From contig BFEA01000035.1 in the NCBI GenBank assembly GCA_003427395.1, positions 128,722 to 163,625 on the forward strand: a DNA stretch of 34,904 bases. The letters run 5' to 3'. The notes under the pieces were generated by a model, which saw only the letters and a list, made by a program, of their open reading frames with translations, did no database searches and was not told the origin of the DNA. Positions 19,222-29,535 of this stretch are shown one piece after another (position 1 is the first letter of the stretch; the number at the start of each line of letters is the position of its first letter). The position numbers and the translations under genes are program-made. This stretch comes from Chara braunii (Eukaryota > Streptophyta > Charophyceae > Charales > Characeae).

Positions 19222-19709
19222 GACATTGGGACTTGGTGACTTTTGGGCTTCGCCCAGTTCAGTGAAATTGAGACTCGACATTATATGAGCAACGACATTG
19301 GGGATACATTGGAGACTGTGTTCATCAGGCTATGGTGGCTGATCCTCCCTATCTCCTCCTTCCGTTTCTTCTCCCCCATCTTCGTCCGTGTATGCATTTG
19401 GACTCAACGCACCTTCTATGTTTGCTGCGCCGAGCCCATTTACACCGTGTGATGATGGTTGCAATCAGATCCTGTCATTGTCCATTCTGAGTCAGATCTT
19501 GGTATTTCAGTCTTGGTCTGACTGATGCGGATTCGACATGCGATAGTTTGTTATCGGAGCAGACCTGCGAGAGAATAGGATCTGCTCAGCACAGTTATCA
19601 GCTTTGATTGATGGAATGAGTGATGAGTGATGGGTGATTGATTGATTGATTGATCACTGATTCTTTTTTTTTTCTTCAATCAATTATCGTTTTCTGCATC
19701 AGTCTGCAT

Positions 19710-20090
19710 TAATCACTAACTAGCGCTAATCTTGATTAGCTCTAACCAAAAATTAGCACCACTAATTAGTAACTAGCACTGGGGCCACTAGTCTAAGTTA
19801 GGAGTGAAATTCCACGAATCAAATTAGCACTAATTGAGATTAGGTTCGGCAGCACTAATTAGTGGTGGGCCTTAGCCAGATTAGGCGGTAATTAATTAAG
19901 CGCCACTTAAAGATTAAGGTTGCACTAAGTAGCACCGCAAAGGGAGTTGTTGAGAAAAAAAAAAAAAAAAAAAAAGGAGTCTCTGGCCTAATTAGCGTTA
20001 GCGCGCTAATAGATTAGCGCTAATCAGGTTCGTATGTGGCCTGGTTAGGTGGAGCGCTTTGGACTTAAGGCGTAATTAGGGTCAATAAGG
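19710..20090. repeat. ATTAG/CTAAT-rich tract
   Basis: About ten ATTAG and seven CTAAT pentamers lie in under 400 bases, often as palindromes such as CACTAATTAGTG or ATTAGCGCTAAT, interrupted by an A homopolymer (19955-19975). Spacing is irregular, so it is not a simple tandem repeat. No coding signal. Confidence 0.6.
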
Positions 20091-20947
20091 GGTTTACACC
20101 CTTAATTAACACCCAAACAAAGGCTCTAACATCCGCTGTTTACATTAACCAATAGCGGAGGGTTAATCCTAATTACACCAAGCTTGTCCAAAGGTATTTG
20201 CAGTTAATCGCAACTTTCGTAGAAGTTCGTTTTTTTCTTTTTCCTTTTTTTTTTTCCCCTGCTCCCGCTGAAATTCGAAAATTTTTCTTTTCGTATCAGC
20301 AAACGAAGTTGAAATTTGGAAAAAAAAAAACAAAACGATTTTTTTTTATTATTATATTATTATTTTTTTTTAAACATTGCATTCATTCATTTCCAAACAA
20401 CACGCAATCACGAGGCCGGGGATCCTCACAATTCAACCAGCAGCATCAGCCAGTTTAGCTTACTTGTCACCCAACTCAGTATTCTGCACTACTGTTGTGT
20501 ATGACTACCTAGCCTCCCTACTGTACTCTATCCTGTGTCCTAAAATACTTCTTCCAGTCTTGAAAACCATTGCATTTTCCATTATTTTTTTTAAATATCG
20601 AATTTTTGCGAGTTTGTTTTGTTTTTTTCTTCCCTTTTTCTCATCTTACCACCTCCACGTCAGTCTGGTCCTTCCCGATAGATTGACAACTCGCCAGGAT
20701 AGGCACTTCTCGGTCCCTCATTTTTTTCCCTTTTTGCAAGTGGTGAGGGAATTCTTTTTTTCTTCTGTTGATTGGTACCTCACCTGTCGACAAAGGGAAG
20801 GGAAACTGCACTGTATCCATTACTTGCCTGCTTGTTTTCTCCCTTCCTACCTCTTCGCCTTGATCTCAACGGCTCGGTAAGTCCCACGTCAACAAGGTGT
20901 GCCACGTCAACTGAGTGCCACGTCAGCTCTGAGGCGGAGCCCGGTCT
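20091..20947 (+). other. T-rich region leading into element C gag
   Basis: No gene was recognised. Long T and A homopolymers lie at 20228-20365 and 20585-20770. The last 300 bases hold four CCACGTCA boxes (20655, 20883, 20902 and 20918), the same box that fills the LTR of element D. By position this should be the LTR end or leader of element C. Confidence 0.4.
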
Positions 20948-21594
20948 ATGCTCCGTCGCAGCGCACGAATAGCTGCAAGACAAGGCTTTCCATCTCTTGC
21001 ATCTGCCTCTGCAGTATGTCCGCGACGCGGTCAGACTTCGGCGAAGCACCAACGGACAGCACCAGCAGGCATGGCCGCAACAGCAAAAGCAGCTGCACGG
21101 AGCCCAGCCGGAAGCGTAGCCGCTCCAGGTACACCCGGTCTGCAAGGACAAGGGGCCAGGGAGACTGTCGAAGCCTTCGAGCTTCGGGTGGCCAATTACT
21201 TGGCGTTCATCGATGAAGAAAAGAAGCGTCGAGCCGAAGCTGAAGCCAATCGCATCCGTGCGGCCGAACAGGCAGCAACGCAACAGCGGCGACAGCAGAC
21301 TGAGGCCGCAACAGCAATCAACCAACTCCGGTTGAATGCCTACACGGCACTGCAATAGCGAGAGGCGGAGTATGCCGCGACACTCAGGAAATGGCACTTT
21401 TCACTGACGGAGAGCAACAACAATCCGACGGAAGCCGATTAGACCAAGGAGGAGATCTCCAAGATGATTGCGCAACTCATTGCCACCTGCAATTGGCGGC
21501 AACAGGAGCTGTAGTGCAATGCACCCAGATTGTGAAGACACTTGTCAACAATGCAAGCCCAGATGAATATCAACCTGCTGATAATTATCAATAA
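20948..21594 (+). pseudogene. Element C gag, N-terminal part
   Basis: The ATG at 20948 opens a 136-codon frame encoding a basic Ala/Arg-rich start, then an Ala/Glu/Gln/Arg coiled coil. It ends at TAG 21356 where a Gln codon would fit, and the same protein continues through Arg-Glu-Ala-Glu-Tyr to further stops. A frame change leads to Val-Lys-Thr-Leu-Val-Asn-Asn-Ala near 21533, a segment I recall from charophyte gypsy gags. Coding ceases near 21590, where element D begins. The rest of gag resumes at about 31331. Confidence 0.7.
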
Positions 21595-21640
21595 TCATAA
21601 TCTCGTCCAAATAGAATGAGATGGGAAAATCATACACAGA

Positions 21641-22498
21641 CAAAGGAGAGAGGAGGGAGATTAAACTTAGAAGAAGAATAAAAGACAATGCCCACTTCCG
21701 CTTCGGGCTCCCTCCTCGATCACCACCTCAATAATCAATAATCTGAACGCACATCTGAAGTTCTATCACAATGTGCCACGTGGCACGTCAATCAGTTCTC
21801 ATCAGCGAGCTGGAGCAATGTCGACATCAAGATAACCAGGTACGCATCCACTATCGCCCCATAGTCATGATCTCCTCCCGAATGTCGTCGAAATAGAACA
21901 ACAATACCAATCGCGTAGCCTCGCCACGTCAACAATAATAATATACGTGGCAGCGACCACGTCAGCGGCGGCGCGTGGCAGCTGCCACGTCAGCATGCCC
22001 AGAAGACAATTGCAAGCCAGCCACCATGTCGAGCCAGCAAAGTGTCGTCGTAGTTCACCCAGTTGCCAGCGTAGAGCCAGCGTCCAGCCAACGTCGCAGC
22101 GTCGCGCGAGCGTCGTTGTCAACACGTGAAGTCAGCATTGACGCAAGACAGAATGTTTCTCGAAGCCAGGAGGTCAACGCTTATGTAGCGTTGACGCGGG
22201 GTCTGGACCCCAGGTGCTGCATCCCTCAGTCGTCGAGATCTCAACGCAAATGACGGCCCAGATTGGCCTGTAACAGAATTCTCTGTGGCCTTGATGTTGT
22301 CTGGGTACCTGCGCACAACAAGTGAGTGTATCCGATCGAGGGCCTGGGCGCAATACCTTTGACCTGACAGTTGACTTGGACCCTTGACTTTCCAGGGGGT
22401 AGTGCGTGGTCGCACTACCTGGCGCAGGCCGTGTTTGGCCTGTGTAGTCTGGGCGCAATTTCGGGCCCCCAGACTGCTGCAGAACACGGGTTACTGCA
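21641..22498 (-). repeat. Element D 3' LTR (truncated or diverged end)
   Basis: It aligns over its whole length with 30476-31320, with small indels and differences that are nearly all transitions. It contains a palindromic G-box GCCACGTGGC (21775-21784) and CCACGTCA boxes at 21924, 21957 and 21985 (TGACGTGG in element orientation). The 45 bases between 21595 and 21640 do not match the other copy. Confidence 0.85.
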
Positions 22499-22512
22499 TT
22501 CCCGCCCACCCA
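22499..22512 (-). other. Element D polypurine tract
   Basis: The minus strand reads TGGGTGGGCGGGAA immediately before the LTR start at 22498. It sits about 40 bases after the chromodomain stop, as expected for a plus-strand primer. Confidence 0.7.
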
Positions 22513-22537
22513 TTTTCGAGTTCGATCGCAGAAATAA

Positions 22538-22750
22538 TTAAGACCTTAACCCATGTTCATAAGCAGACACAATGTCAGGAACAGTTTCAAGTAATTCTCT
22601 TTTACTAAACCATCTGTCCTCAGACGGCGATTGAGACTTGAAACGTACCTTGAACTGCTTCGGTGGTCGTCCACGTCCTCCTGTAGAAAAGAATCCATGT
22701 TGTATGATCCGATCTACGTCATACCTGCCTTCCATTGATGGCGAAATCAT
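22538..22750 (-). pseudogene. Element D chromodomain
   Basis: This C-terminal tail of integrase has the chromodomain layout: Tyr-Asp-Val-Asp-Arg-Ile-Ile-Gln-His, a Gly-Arg-Gly-Arg-Pro-Pro basic turn, Gln-Phe-Lys-Val-Arg-Phe, Asp-Arg-Trp-Phe and a final helix Val-Ser-Ala-Tyr-Glu. It has an open frame of 70 codons in a different frame from the preceding integrase segment, whose stop at 22747 overlaps it. It marks element D as a chromovirus. Confidence 0.75.
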
Positions 22751-23460
22751 AGATGGTTGTTTGGAAACTCGTTTCCTTCTACGTAGGGTAATAGTTTGAA
22801 CGCGTGAAAGACAGGATACGTTTTGAGGTGAGGGAAAATATCAATACGATAAGACGGTCCATCTGAATCCCCAATCACTTTAAGAACTTCCCAGGGCCCA
22901 AAATAATCAGTCAGTAGTTTTTGAGACACATCTTCTTCCAATGAAAACTCTTTGGACTTGACCCAGACTAAATCACCTTCCTTGAATGTAGATGGTCGGC
23001 GATGCTTATTAGCTTGTTCAATCATTTGGGCCTGAGCTTTCTTCAAATTCTCCTTTACCTTTTTGATGTCTTCTTGAAACAATACTGCATATTCCCGGGT
23101 CCTTGGAGGTAACCTAAGAAACTGGTCCTGTGTCAAAACATCACTAGGACGCTTAGGTTTCCATCCCTTATGCAGTGCATTATGTGTACGATCTGTAGTT
23201 GTATGAACACTACTATTATATGCACTTGCAATCTTGGGTAAGTTCTCATCCCAATCAATCTGATTGGGTCTCACATACATGTGCAAAAGCTGTTGGCACA
23301 AACGGTTCATCTGCTTAGTCTAGCCATTCGTTTCAGGATGTCGTCCTGACGACATGGTCAGTCGTGTGCCATATGCTTCCATAAGCTTTTGCCATGGCAT
23401 ACTCGTAAACCTAACATCGCGATCAGACGCAATAAACTCAGAAAACCATACTCCATCACT
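22747..23460 (-). pseudogene. Element D integrase core and C-terminal domain
   Basis: From right to left: a segment with Ser-Asp-Arg-Asp-Val-Arg-Phe (second catalytic Asp, near 23420), then His-Pro-Glu-Thr-Asn-Gly, a TAG, Thr-Lys-Gln-Met-Asn-Arg near 23310-23325. In the family this reads Gly-Gln-Thr-Glu: the Gln codon is now a stop and the catalytic Glu is Lys. The 187-codon open frame 22747-23310 covers the end of the core and the C-terminal barrel (Gly-Asp-Leu-Val-Trp-Val; Phe-Gly-Pro-Trp). Catalytically dead. Confidence 0.8.
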
Positions 23461-24062
23461 CATCGCATCTGAAACTTTTGAATGACAAGTTGAGTTCGCG
23501 CTTCTGCAGGTAAGGGAACAAACATGACGTATTTAGAGAAACGATCCACAATAACCATTACTTGGTTGTTGCCATTGCGGATTTTGGTGAGACTCGTAAA
23601 ATCAATCGAAATAGACTCCACCTGGTTCGCTAGGAATCGATAATGGTTTCAAAAGACCAAGTGGATTCTCATGCGAAGGTTTGTTCATCTGACACACCAG
23701 ACATGTACGAACATAAGTTAATACGTCCTCTTTCAATCCCTTCCACTCAAAACGTTCCCTAACCTCAGCGTAAGTTTTCTTGAAACCAGAATGTCCCTCA
23801 GTGTCATGACATTCCCCAATCAGCAGACTTTTGATTTGTTCCTTGTGGGGAATAAACAATCTCTGTTCAGTTTGGTCTAACAAGAAAAGCAAACCATCGG
23901 TTACTCTATAGTTGGGAAGTAAAGTTGGGTCTTTCGCAAGGGCATCCATGATAGGCTTCCAGGTAGGGTCAGTAGCATATCCTTTATGAATTTTATCCTT
24001 CACATCATTCCCAACATCTGTTACGATCCTAGCCAATTTCGAAGTATACATTTGTCTGAAAG
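23461..24062 (-). pseudogene. Element D integrase zinc domain and core start
   Basis: The frame 23602-24062 encodes the HHCC domain: Cys-His-Asp-Thr-Glu-Gly-His near 23800, an aromatic helix and Cys-Leu-Val-Cys near 23700, followed by Asn-Pro-Leu-Gly-Leu-Leu and the start of the core, where the first catalytic Asp is near 23602. Between 23461 and 23600 the core is out of frame. Upstream, the open frame to 24243 continues into the inserted solo LTR, so its first 60 or so codons are not integrase. Confidence 0.75.
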
Positions 24063-25369
24063 TACAATACCATCCAATTGCAAAAAGAAATGAATGAACT
24101 TGAGAGGAGAGAGAGGGAGATAAGAAGAAGAAGAAGTAAGAAAGAAGAAGAAGATGATGTACTCCAGCATAGACCAATGACAAGGCTCTTCTTCTTCGCC
24201 AACCAATCTCTTCCTCCTTATCTCCTCCCCACTTATTAAACAAGAAATAACAATAATAATGTTGAATGACTGAACCAGAATCAATGTCTGAATCCCGCTT
24301 CTACTGCAGGCACAACATGAGGTCCACCATAGCCATGGCCACCCTTCTTCTTCCTCTACCTACAGGCCGAGGCTGTGGCGGACTACTGAGGCTTCAGCCT
24401 CCTGTCCAAAGGACAACCCAAAGCAGCTATGTCGCTGCCCCACTTCAAGGTCATCACCATGCAGCTATGCCGCTGCCCACTCAACCACCATGCCTGACTC
24501 TGCCCTGAGCTTCCTTGATGCGGCACTACCCCCACTGGGGCCTTCCAGATGCAGCACCTAACAAGGTGATGAAGATGGTGTCTGCCATAGCCAGGTAAGG
24601 ACCCCACCACTCTCCTCCTTGGTCCCCTTCTCCTTCCTCCTACCGGTAGAGCTCCACCATAGCCAAGGTGGAAGCTCCCGACTTCTTCCTCCCAGCAGCG
24701 CTGTAGTACCCAACGCTACTCCAGCCAGCGCTCCAGCAACGTGTCGCCAAACTTGCACACTGAAGAAAGGCCGAGCTTTTGCCTCGGCCTCTTGATATAG
24801 TGGCCTGCTTGCCTCCTGGGCGGTGACTTCCAGGCCGCTCGGCCTCCCAAGCAACTGGTACCTCCTCCCTTTCGGAGGGAAACATCATTGCAGACTCTGA
24901 TATTGCCTGTGCAGGCTCTAGACTCAAACTGGATGGACTGGTACCGGCCTAGACCTAACCTACCGCTACTGGGCCTCTAAAAATGCCAACTTTGTCTTCT
25001 TCTGCTCGACCTCAAGTACCCGGCACATCTACTGCTGCTGGGTGCGGTACCGGCCTACCTGCTACTTGAGTGTTTTCCGTTGCTCAAGCACAGCGGGCCC
25101 CTGGCTCCGCTACTTGAGAGTGTTTTCCCTGCGGCAACCCTCAATGCCACGGCCACAGGTAAGTACCGGCCCTACGGGCCCGCCAAACAAACAAGTACCC
25201 TTGCGGGTCACACACACACTCATACCGACAAGCACTCAGACAGGCACGCACACACAGACAGACTTAGAAAACTCAGCAGAATGCGAGAATCTCAGCAAGG
25301 CATCCATTCCATCGGCAGAACTTCAGAAATCAGCAATGTTCTCAGTCTGTGTTTTGACGGGTCATTACA
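24063..25369 (-). mobile_element. Solo LTR of the element A family, inserted in element D
   Basis: On the minus strand it starts TGTAATGACCCGTCAAAACA at 25369, matching the 3' LTR of element A (6211-6341) for about 130 bp. It ends near CAGACA at 24063 and separates RNase H from integrase of element D, so it is later than D. It has no internal coding region. An ATGT-like sequence lies at both borders, but a clean 5-bp duplication is not certain. Its pyrimidine-rich end (24100-24180, minus strand) resembles an LTR leader. Only one LTR is present, as after recombination between two LTRs. Confidence 0.8.
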
Positions 25370-25379
25370 CATCTAAGTA

Positions 25380-25800
25380 AGAAACAATAGTACAAAAGAA
25401 ATCACCTCGTCTGGACAACGCATGTGCAACCACATTAGACTTACCTTTGATAGTCTTCAACTCAAAAACAAAAGTATCAATGAATGTAGACCATCGTACA
25501 AGCTTATCAGAGAATTTAGGCTGTGTCTTTATGCATAGTGTCGAGTGGTCTCAGTACACAGTGAAGTGTCTCCCTAACAAGTAGTGGTTCCATGTGTCCA
25601 GCGCACAGACTAAAGCATACAATTCCCTTTCATAAGTGGAGTTGGCAACCTTTTCCGATGGCAATCGTGCCGATAAACTCAATGGGTCCATAACCGTTGC
25701 CGTCGTTTTGCTGATGGACTGCGCCAATCCCATACTGACTTGCATCAGTGGTGACAATGAAGGGAAGTGATGGATCAACAATTTTCAGAACAGGATAATG
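25380..25800 (-). pseudogene. Element D RNase H
   Basis: Near 25735 the minus strand keeps the catalytic start Thr-Thr-Asp-Ala-Ser in one frame. After a frameshift the frame 25551-25781 carries Tyr-Glu-Arg-Glu-Leu-Tyr-Ala-Leu and Tyr-Leu-Leu-Gly-Arg-His-Phe. The end, Val-Val-Ala-His-Ala-Leu-Ser, lies near 25410 and has His in place of the usual final Asp. It is interrupted by the solo LTR at 25369. Confidence 0.75.
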
Positions 25801-25814
25801 AGTCAAAGCATACT

Positions 25815-26596
25815 TTATGTTCTAAAGGAAGACTCGTAGTCTTTGTCCCACAACCAGATAGTTCCTTTTTTTAATAACCTTCTCATTGGTGCGGCAATAA
25901 GTGAGAAGTTCCTAACGAACTTTCTGTAATAGCTTGCCAAACCAAGGAAAGATCGTAGTTCGGTTACAGACTTAGGTCGTGGCCAATCTCGAATTACTGA
26001 TATTTTCTTTTCTTCTGGCCTTAGGCCATCTTCGTTCACTATATGTCCTAAGTATAAAACTTCAAACTTAGCGAACTTAGACTTCTTTGGGTTTATCTTG
26101 AAGTTGCCTTCTCGCAACTTTCCTAAGACTAGAAGAAGATGTTTTTCGTGATCTTCTAGTGTTTTACTATGCACTAGAATATCATCGAGATAGACAATAA
26201 CGAACTGATCCAACCATTAACGAAACAATTCATTCATTGACCGTTGGAACGTCACAAGGGCATTTGTCAATCCGAAAGGCATTACCATGAACTCGTAATG
26301 GCCATACCTTGTCCGGAATGCAGTCTTGTGTTGATCCACGGGTTCCACCTCGATCTGATGGTACCCAGACTTTGGATCAATCTTACTAAAATACTTGCAA
26401 CCCTGCAGCTAATCAAGTAAGTCGTCAATGTGAGGAAGCGGTTCGGCATTTTCGAAAGTGACGGCATTCAACCCTCGATAGTCAATACATAGACGCAGCT
26501 CACCTTCGTTTTTGGGCACAAACAAGACAGGTGCACCATAGGGAGATGAGCTAGGGCGAATCCATCCCTTGTCAATAAGGTCCTGCAGTTGTTTCT
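25815..26596 (-). pseudogene. Element D reverse transcriptase
   Basis: Almost all RT blocks are present: Gly-Trp-Ile-Arg-Pro-Ser, Val-Leu-Phe-Val-Pro-Lys, Cys-Ile-Asp-Tyr-Arg, Ser-Lys-Ile-Asp (motif A, near 26385), Met-Pro-Phe-Gly-Leu-Thr-Asn-Ala near 26280, and an intact Tyr-Leu-Asp-Asp at about 26190. These are followed by the thumb and a Phe-Leu-Gly-Leu-Ala-Ser-Tyr-Tyr motif to 25815. Stops near 26411 and 26218 split it. The N-terminal side is interrupted at 26597 by a 188-bp inserted element. Confidence 0.85.
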
Positions 26597-26600
26597 TTAA
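26597..26600. other. TTAA target duplication, left
   Basis: TTAA directly left of the 188-bp inverted-repeat element. An identical TTAA follows the element at 26789-26792. Confidence 0.85.
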
Positions 26601-26788
26601 ACCACCAGTACCTTTCCCGCTGGGAAAATAGCGGGCCTCGGGTAGGCGTCCGACCTTTGCAACGGCCGAAACAAAACGAACGGCCGCCGATCAGATTTAT
26701 CAACGGCAGTCGTCGTCGGGCCCGACCTCCGAAAATTCAGGCACTGGCAGTTTTCCCTATTTTCCCATGCGGGAAAGGTACTGGTGGT
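26601..26788. mobile_element. 188-bp TTAA-flanked MITE inside element D pol
   Basis: The left terminus ACCACCAGTACCTTTCCCGC is repeated perfectly in inverted form at the right terminus. The similarity continues for about ten more bases (TGGGAAAATAG) after a one-base indel. TTAA flanks both sides. Removing the element and one TTAA restores an uninterrupted RT linker frame (Glu-Leu-Lys-Lys-Gln), which proves insertion of a mobile unit. The GC-rich interior codes for nothing. TTAA duplication is typical of piggyBac, but the ends do not begin CCC, so the superfamily is uncertain; a 3-bp TTA (PIF/Harbinger) reading is also possible. Confidence 0.9.
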
Positions 26789-26792
26789 TTAA

Positions 26793-27032
26793 TTCCTCAA
26801 GTTCCCTGAAAGACATTCGACATATAGGGCCCTTAGGAATCTAGCTACCCGGAATGATTTCAGTAGTGTGATCGATAACACGTTCTGTGATTCCAATGGG
26901 TTTAGTATGCAGATCCTTAAACTCAAAAAGAAGACTTTCAATAGTTGGAGGGTAGGATGAAGAAGACTCACCGGATTTCTTTACCAACACCATCATAACT
27001 TCTTGTTCCAACTTTTTCTTTGAAACCATCAA
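26793..27032 (-). pseudogene. Element D protease-RT linker
   Basis: The frame 26841-27032 encodes a segment with Phe-Lys-Asp-Leu-His and His-Thr-Thr-Glu-Ile-Ile-Pro-Gly-Ser, the linker that precedes the Pro-x-Arg and fingers motifs in gypsy RTs. After a TAG it continues through Met-Ser-Phe-Arg-Glu-Leu-Glu-Glu-Leu up to the MITE at 26788. Confidence 0.7.
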
Positions 27033-27750
27033 TCAAAAAGTTGGGTAACTCATACAACAAAAAGATAAACTAGAGCCAGAGCCAGATTTATGATACAATT
27101 TAATAGGTTTCATTTCAGATTGTGCATCCTTAAGTTGCACAACCTTGCCTTTGAAATCGATATTTGGGTTGGCTTCCTCGTGCCAGTCCATACCCAGAGT
27201 GAGATCAAGAGGCAAATTCTTCTCTACTAGGAAGAACAACTCGTACATAATCTTCCTTCCTTCCCTAGTTCTGAACTGACACTTAATATGATCAACATAC
27301 TGTGAGACAGTGATCGTACTCTTGTCTGCTAACATAGACGTGATAGTTCAAGACAAGTCTTTCACCTTCATTCCGAGATGCAACTTGCGGATTGCTTTCT
27401 CGGAGATGTAGGACCTCGTTGATGCGGGGTCCAACAACGCACCTACTCCTTTTCGTGCAATTTCTACATCAGCAAATAACAATTCGCCCTTAGAATTTGT
27501 TTTTTGAGCCCATGAGCTACGTAAGGCTAACAATTCATTACCTAACTCATCAAGGGAGTCATCCAAAGAGACAGAACATAAGACAATGTCAGGGCGGTCT
27601 AGATGATTGGCTAAGGAAGAATCATCCTCTGCCATATGAGAAGAAGGGCAGGAAGGGTTCGTTGGTGCCTCACCTTTCTGTTCGTCCTTACCCTTTATCT
27701 CAGTAGGAGCAGATGCTACTCCTACTGGCTGCTCGGTTTTGGGCTTCAGA
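27033..27750 (-). pseudogene. Element D aspartic protease
   Basis: Two frames make up the domain. 27348-27791 ends with a linker and the protease start, where the catalytic motif reads Asp-Pro-Ala-Ser-Thr-Arg-Ser-Tyr-Ile (near 27420) in place of Asp-Ser-Gly-Ala-Thr. After a TGA, 27033-27335 continues with Leu-Thr-Leu-Gly-Met-Asp (near 27190), the second protease signature. The Gly and Ser of the active-site loop are lost, so proteolysis would fail. Confidence 0.75.
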
Positions 27751-27757
27751 TCAAAGG

Positions 27758-27799
27758 GCAGAATGCGATCACATGTCCCGTTGTACCGCATTTAAGACA
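27758..27799 (-). pseudogene. Element D gag zinc knuckle
   Basis: Read on the minus strand in the frame that starts upstream at about 27840, this gives Cys-Leu-Lys-Cys-Gly-Thr-Thr-Gly-His-Val-Ile-Ala-Phe-Cys, a complete CCHC knuckle with 2-4-4 spacing. It lies between the gag frame that ends at 27831 and the protease frame, and belongs to neither open frame, so a frameshift occurred on each side. Confidence 0.85.
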
Positions 27800-27830
27800 T
27801 TGCGTATTGTCCATGCGCTCCTGCCAAGTT

Positions 27831-28535
27831 TCACGAGTCAATGCCAAGGTGCATTGGAAATGAGCGCGGTCTCTTCCTTACAGAATTTCTAGGTGGCCCT
27901 CCCTTGGTGGCCACGGCAACAGTGACTTCCCCCTTCCCGGAGTCGTTGTTGCCATCCTTTTTACTCTCGTCTTCTCTCGGGCACTTTTTCACCGTGTCAT
28001 CATCGAAGACAATGAGGATGTGGTCCTGGCGCTTCTGTCGCCAGATAACTCGTTTTCCTCCGTCATACATCTTCCCTCCTCCTCCTCTAGACTTGACTAC
28101 AACTACATAGGAGTTTTTGACTTGAGAAGTCATCTGCTTCCTTTGTAGAGCGAGGTCTCGAAATTGCCTATAATTATACTTTCCGGACTTCGCTTCGGCC
28201 ACTGAGTGTTCCCGGATGGGCTCAGGCAACGCGTGGGAGTAAATATACAACACTTGGCTGTCTTGCAGGTTCAATCTTGAAACCTGCAGCAATCGGTCGA
28301 CTTCACGGGACAAAGCTTCGACCGACGTCCAATGCTTTTGACCAATCGTAGTTAATTGGTCAAACGCCTTATCCCCCGTCGTCTTGTCTAGGAAATGGTC
28401 CTTCATTTTGGCTAAGAACTGTTTCAGGGTCAATGTCTTTGCCCATTCACCGATGTCTTCAAAACCCGCGGCGTTGGCCTCCGCCAACACCCATTGTTTG
28501 GCCTCACCTCCCATGCAAGAGGTGGTGAACGCCAC
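27831..28535 (-). pseudogene. Element D gag capsid-like core
   Basis: A 234-codon open frame starts Met-Ala-Phe-Thr-Thr-Ser-Cys-Met-Gly-Gly, typical of the second half of a retrotransposon gag capsid: Ala-Lys-Gln-Trp, then Gln-Phe-Leu-Ala-Lys-Met-Lys and Pro-Glu-Pro-Ile-Arg. It is followed by a basic, Gly/Lys-rich tail (28040-28130) leading to the zinc knuckle. The first Met is probably internal to gag, as the coiled-coil part lies further right. Confidence 0.8.
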
Positions 28536-28588
28536 TTGGGACTCCGGCTCGACCGGAGCGTGCTTACATACGTTTGAATTTCAGCAAT

Positions 28589-29535
28589 CTACAAAAGCAG
28601 ACTCTCATCTTTCTTGTTATTAAAAGTAAAAGGCAACTTCATTTTCACTCTTTCTTTCTTCTTTGGCACCTCCGGTTCTGCACATGTCTTATCCGGGGTT
28701 GTCAAAGATGCAGGAGACTTGGAAGGAGTAGAATGAGGAGAATTAGGCGGAGAGGGAGGTGGACTCGGCGGTCTATTCCCATTGGTCGATGTCTCAACTT
28801 TAGGACCAGCAGACTTGATGGCATCACTCATCAACTTCTTCACTTCTTTCTTCTACTTGATTCTTTCCTTTCACAATATTTATGATTGTTCTCATTCCTA
28901 CAGCAATCTCATACGAGTTTGCTGTTTGTCAATTTTCTCTTCCAAAAAGGTAAGGTAAGTCACAATATGAGACAACGTATGCGACATGTCAACCTGTTCC
29001 CCTGTTTCTGTCCCAATCACTTGTCTAATTTCTCTAACTTTTTGTTCCCTCCTTTGTTCTTGTTCTCTTCTTCTTGCCAACTCTTCTTTCTTTCTTTCTT
29101 CCGCGGCCAGAGTTTCTTTCAGTTGTTGGATGTTCGCTTCAATCGTAGCCTCAGACACTTTTGGTTTAATCTCACCTTTACGAGTCAGTTCCATCACTTC
29201 TTCCAACTACTTTAGTGCAAACTGGTCCAGCGCCTGTCGACATTGGGCAACCAGTTTGGAGACCTCGGTCCCAACTGCCACAACCTCCACAACCGTAACA
29301 ACTTTCTTCAGATGGTCCTCAACCGTCTTCAAATCAAATCTGTCACGATGTGTTCTTCGGCATCTCGTCCGGATAGACGCATTTCAATCAACAATTGATT
29401 CCACAAGGCTAGTAGTTCTTCTTTCTTATTTTCGGCCTGCGTCCGAGTCCTAATCTCGGACGGTCCATTGCCCACAGAGAGCGTGATCGAAATAGGAAAC
29501 AAAAACGTAGTCACAAACCTTGTCAAAATAGACAA
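28589..29535 (-). pseudogene. Element D gag N-terminal coiled coil
   Basis: Three successive frames (29329-29535, 28898-29206, 28589-28843) read as one decayed protein. They give an Arg/Glu-rich start, then a long Glu/Arg/Lys heptad-patterned coiled coil (29000-29200), then a Pro/Ser-rich linker with a run of Ser-Pro-Pro repeats (28700-28790). Several stops separate them, including clustered ones near 28850-28895. This is the same architecture as the gag N terminus of element B. Confidence 0.65.

Noticed and set aside
20780-21397. 205-codon Cys/Leu-rich frame on the minus strand
   Set aside because: It is the antisense of the element C gag coiled coil; low-complexity gag often leaves its complement open.
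21790-21810. CTGATGAG on the minus strand as a second hammerhead core
   Set aside because: No GAAAC or complementary stem II follows. The same applies to the copy near 30630.
22174-22509. 111- and 122-codon minus-strand frames in LTR A
   Set aside because: They lie entirely inside the LTR repeat and have no domain; the matching frame in copy B is likewise just repeat sequence.
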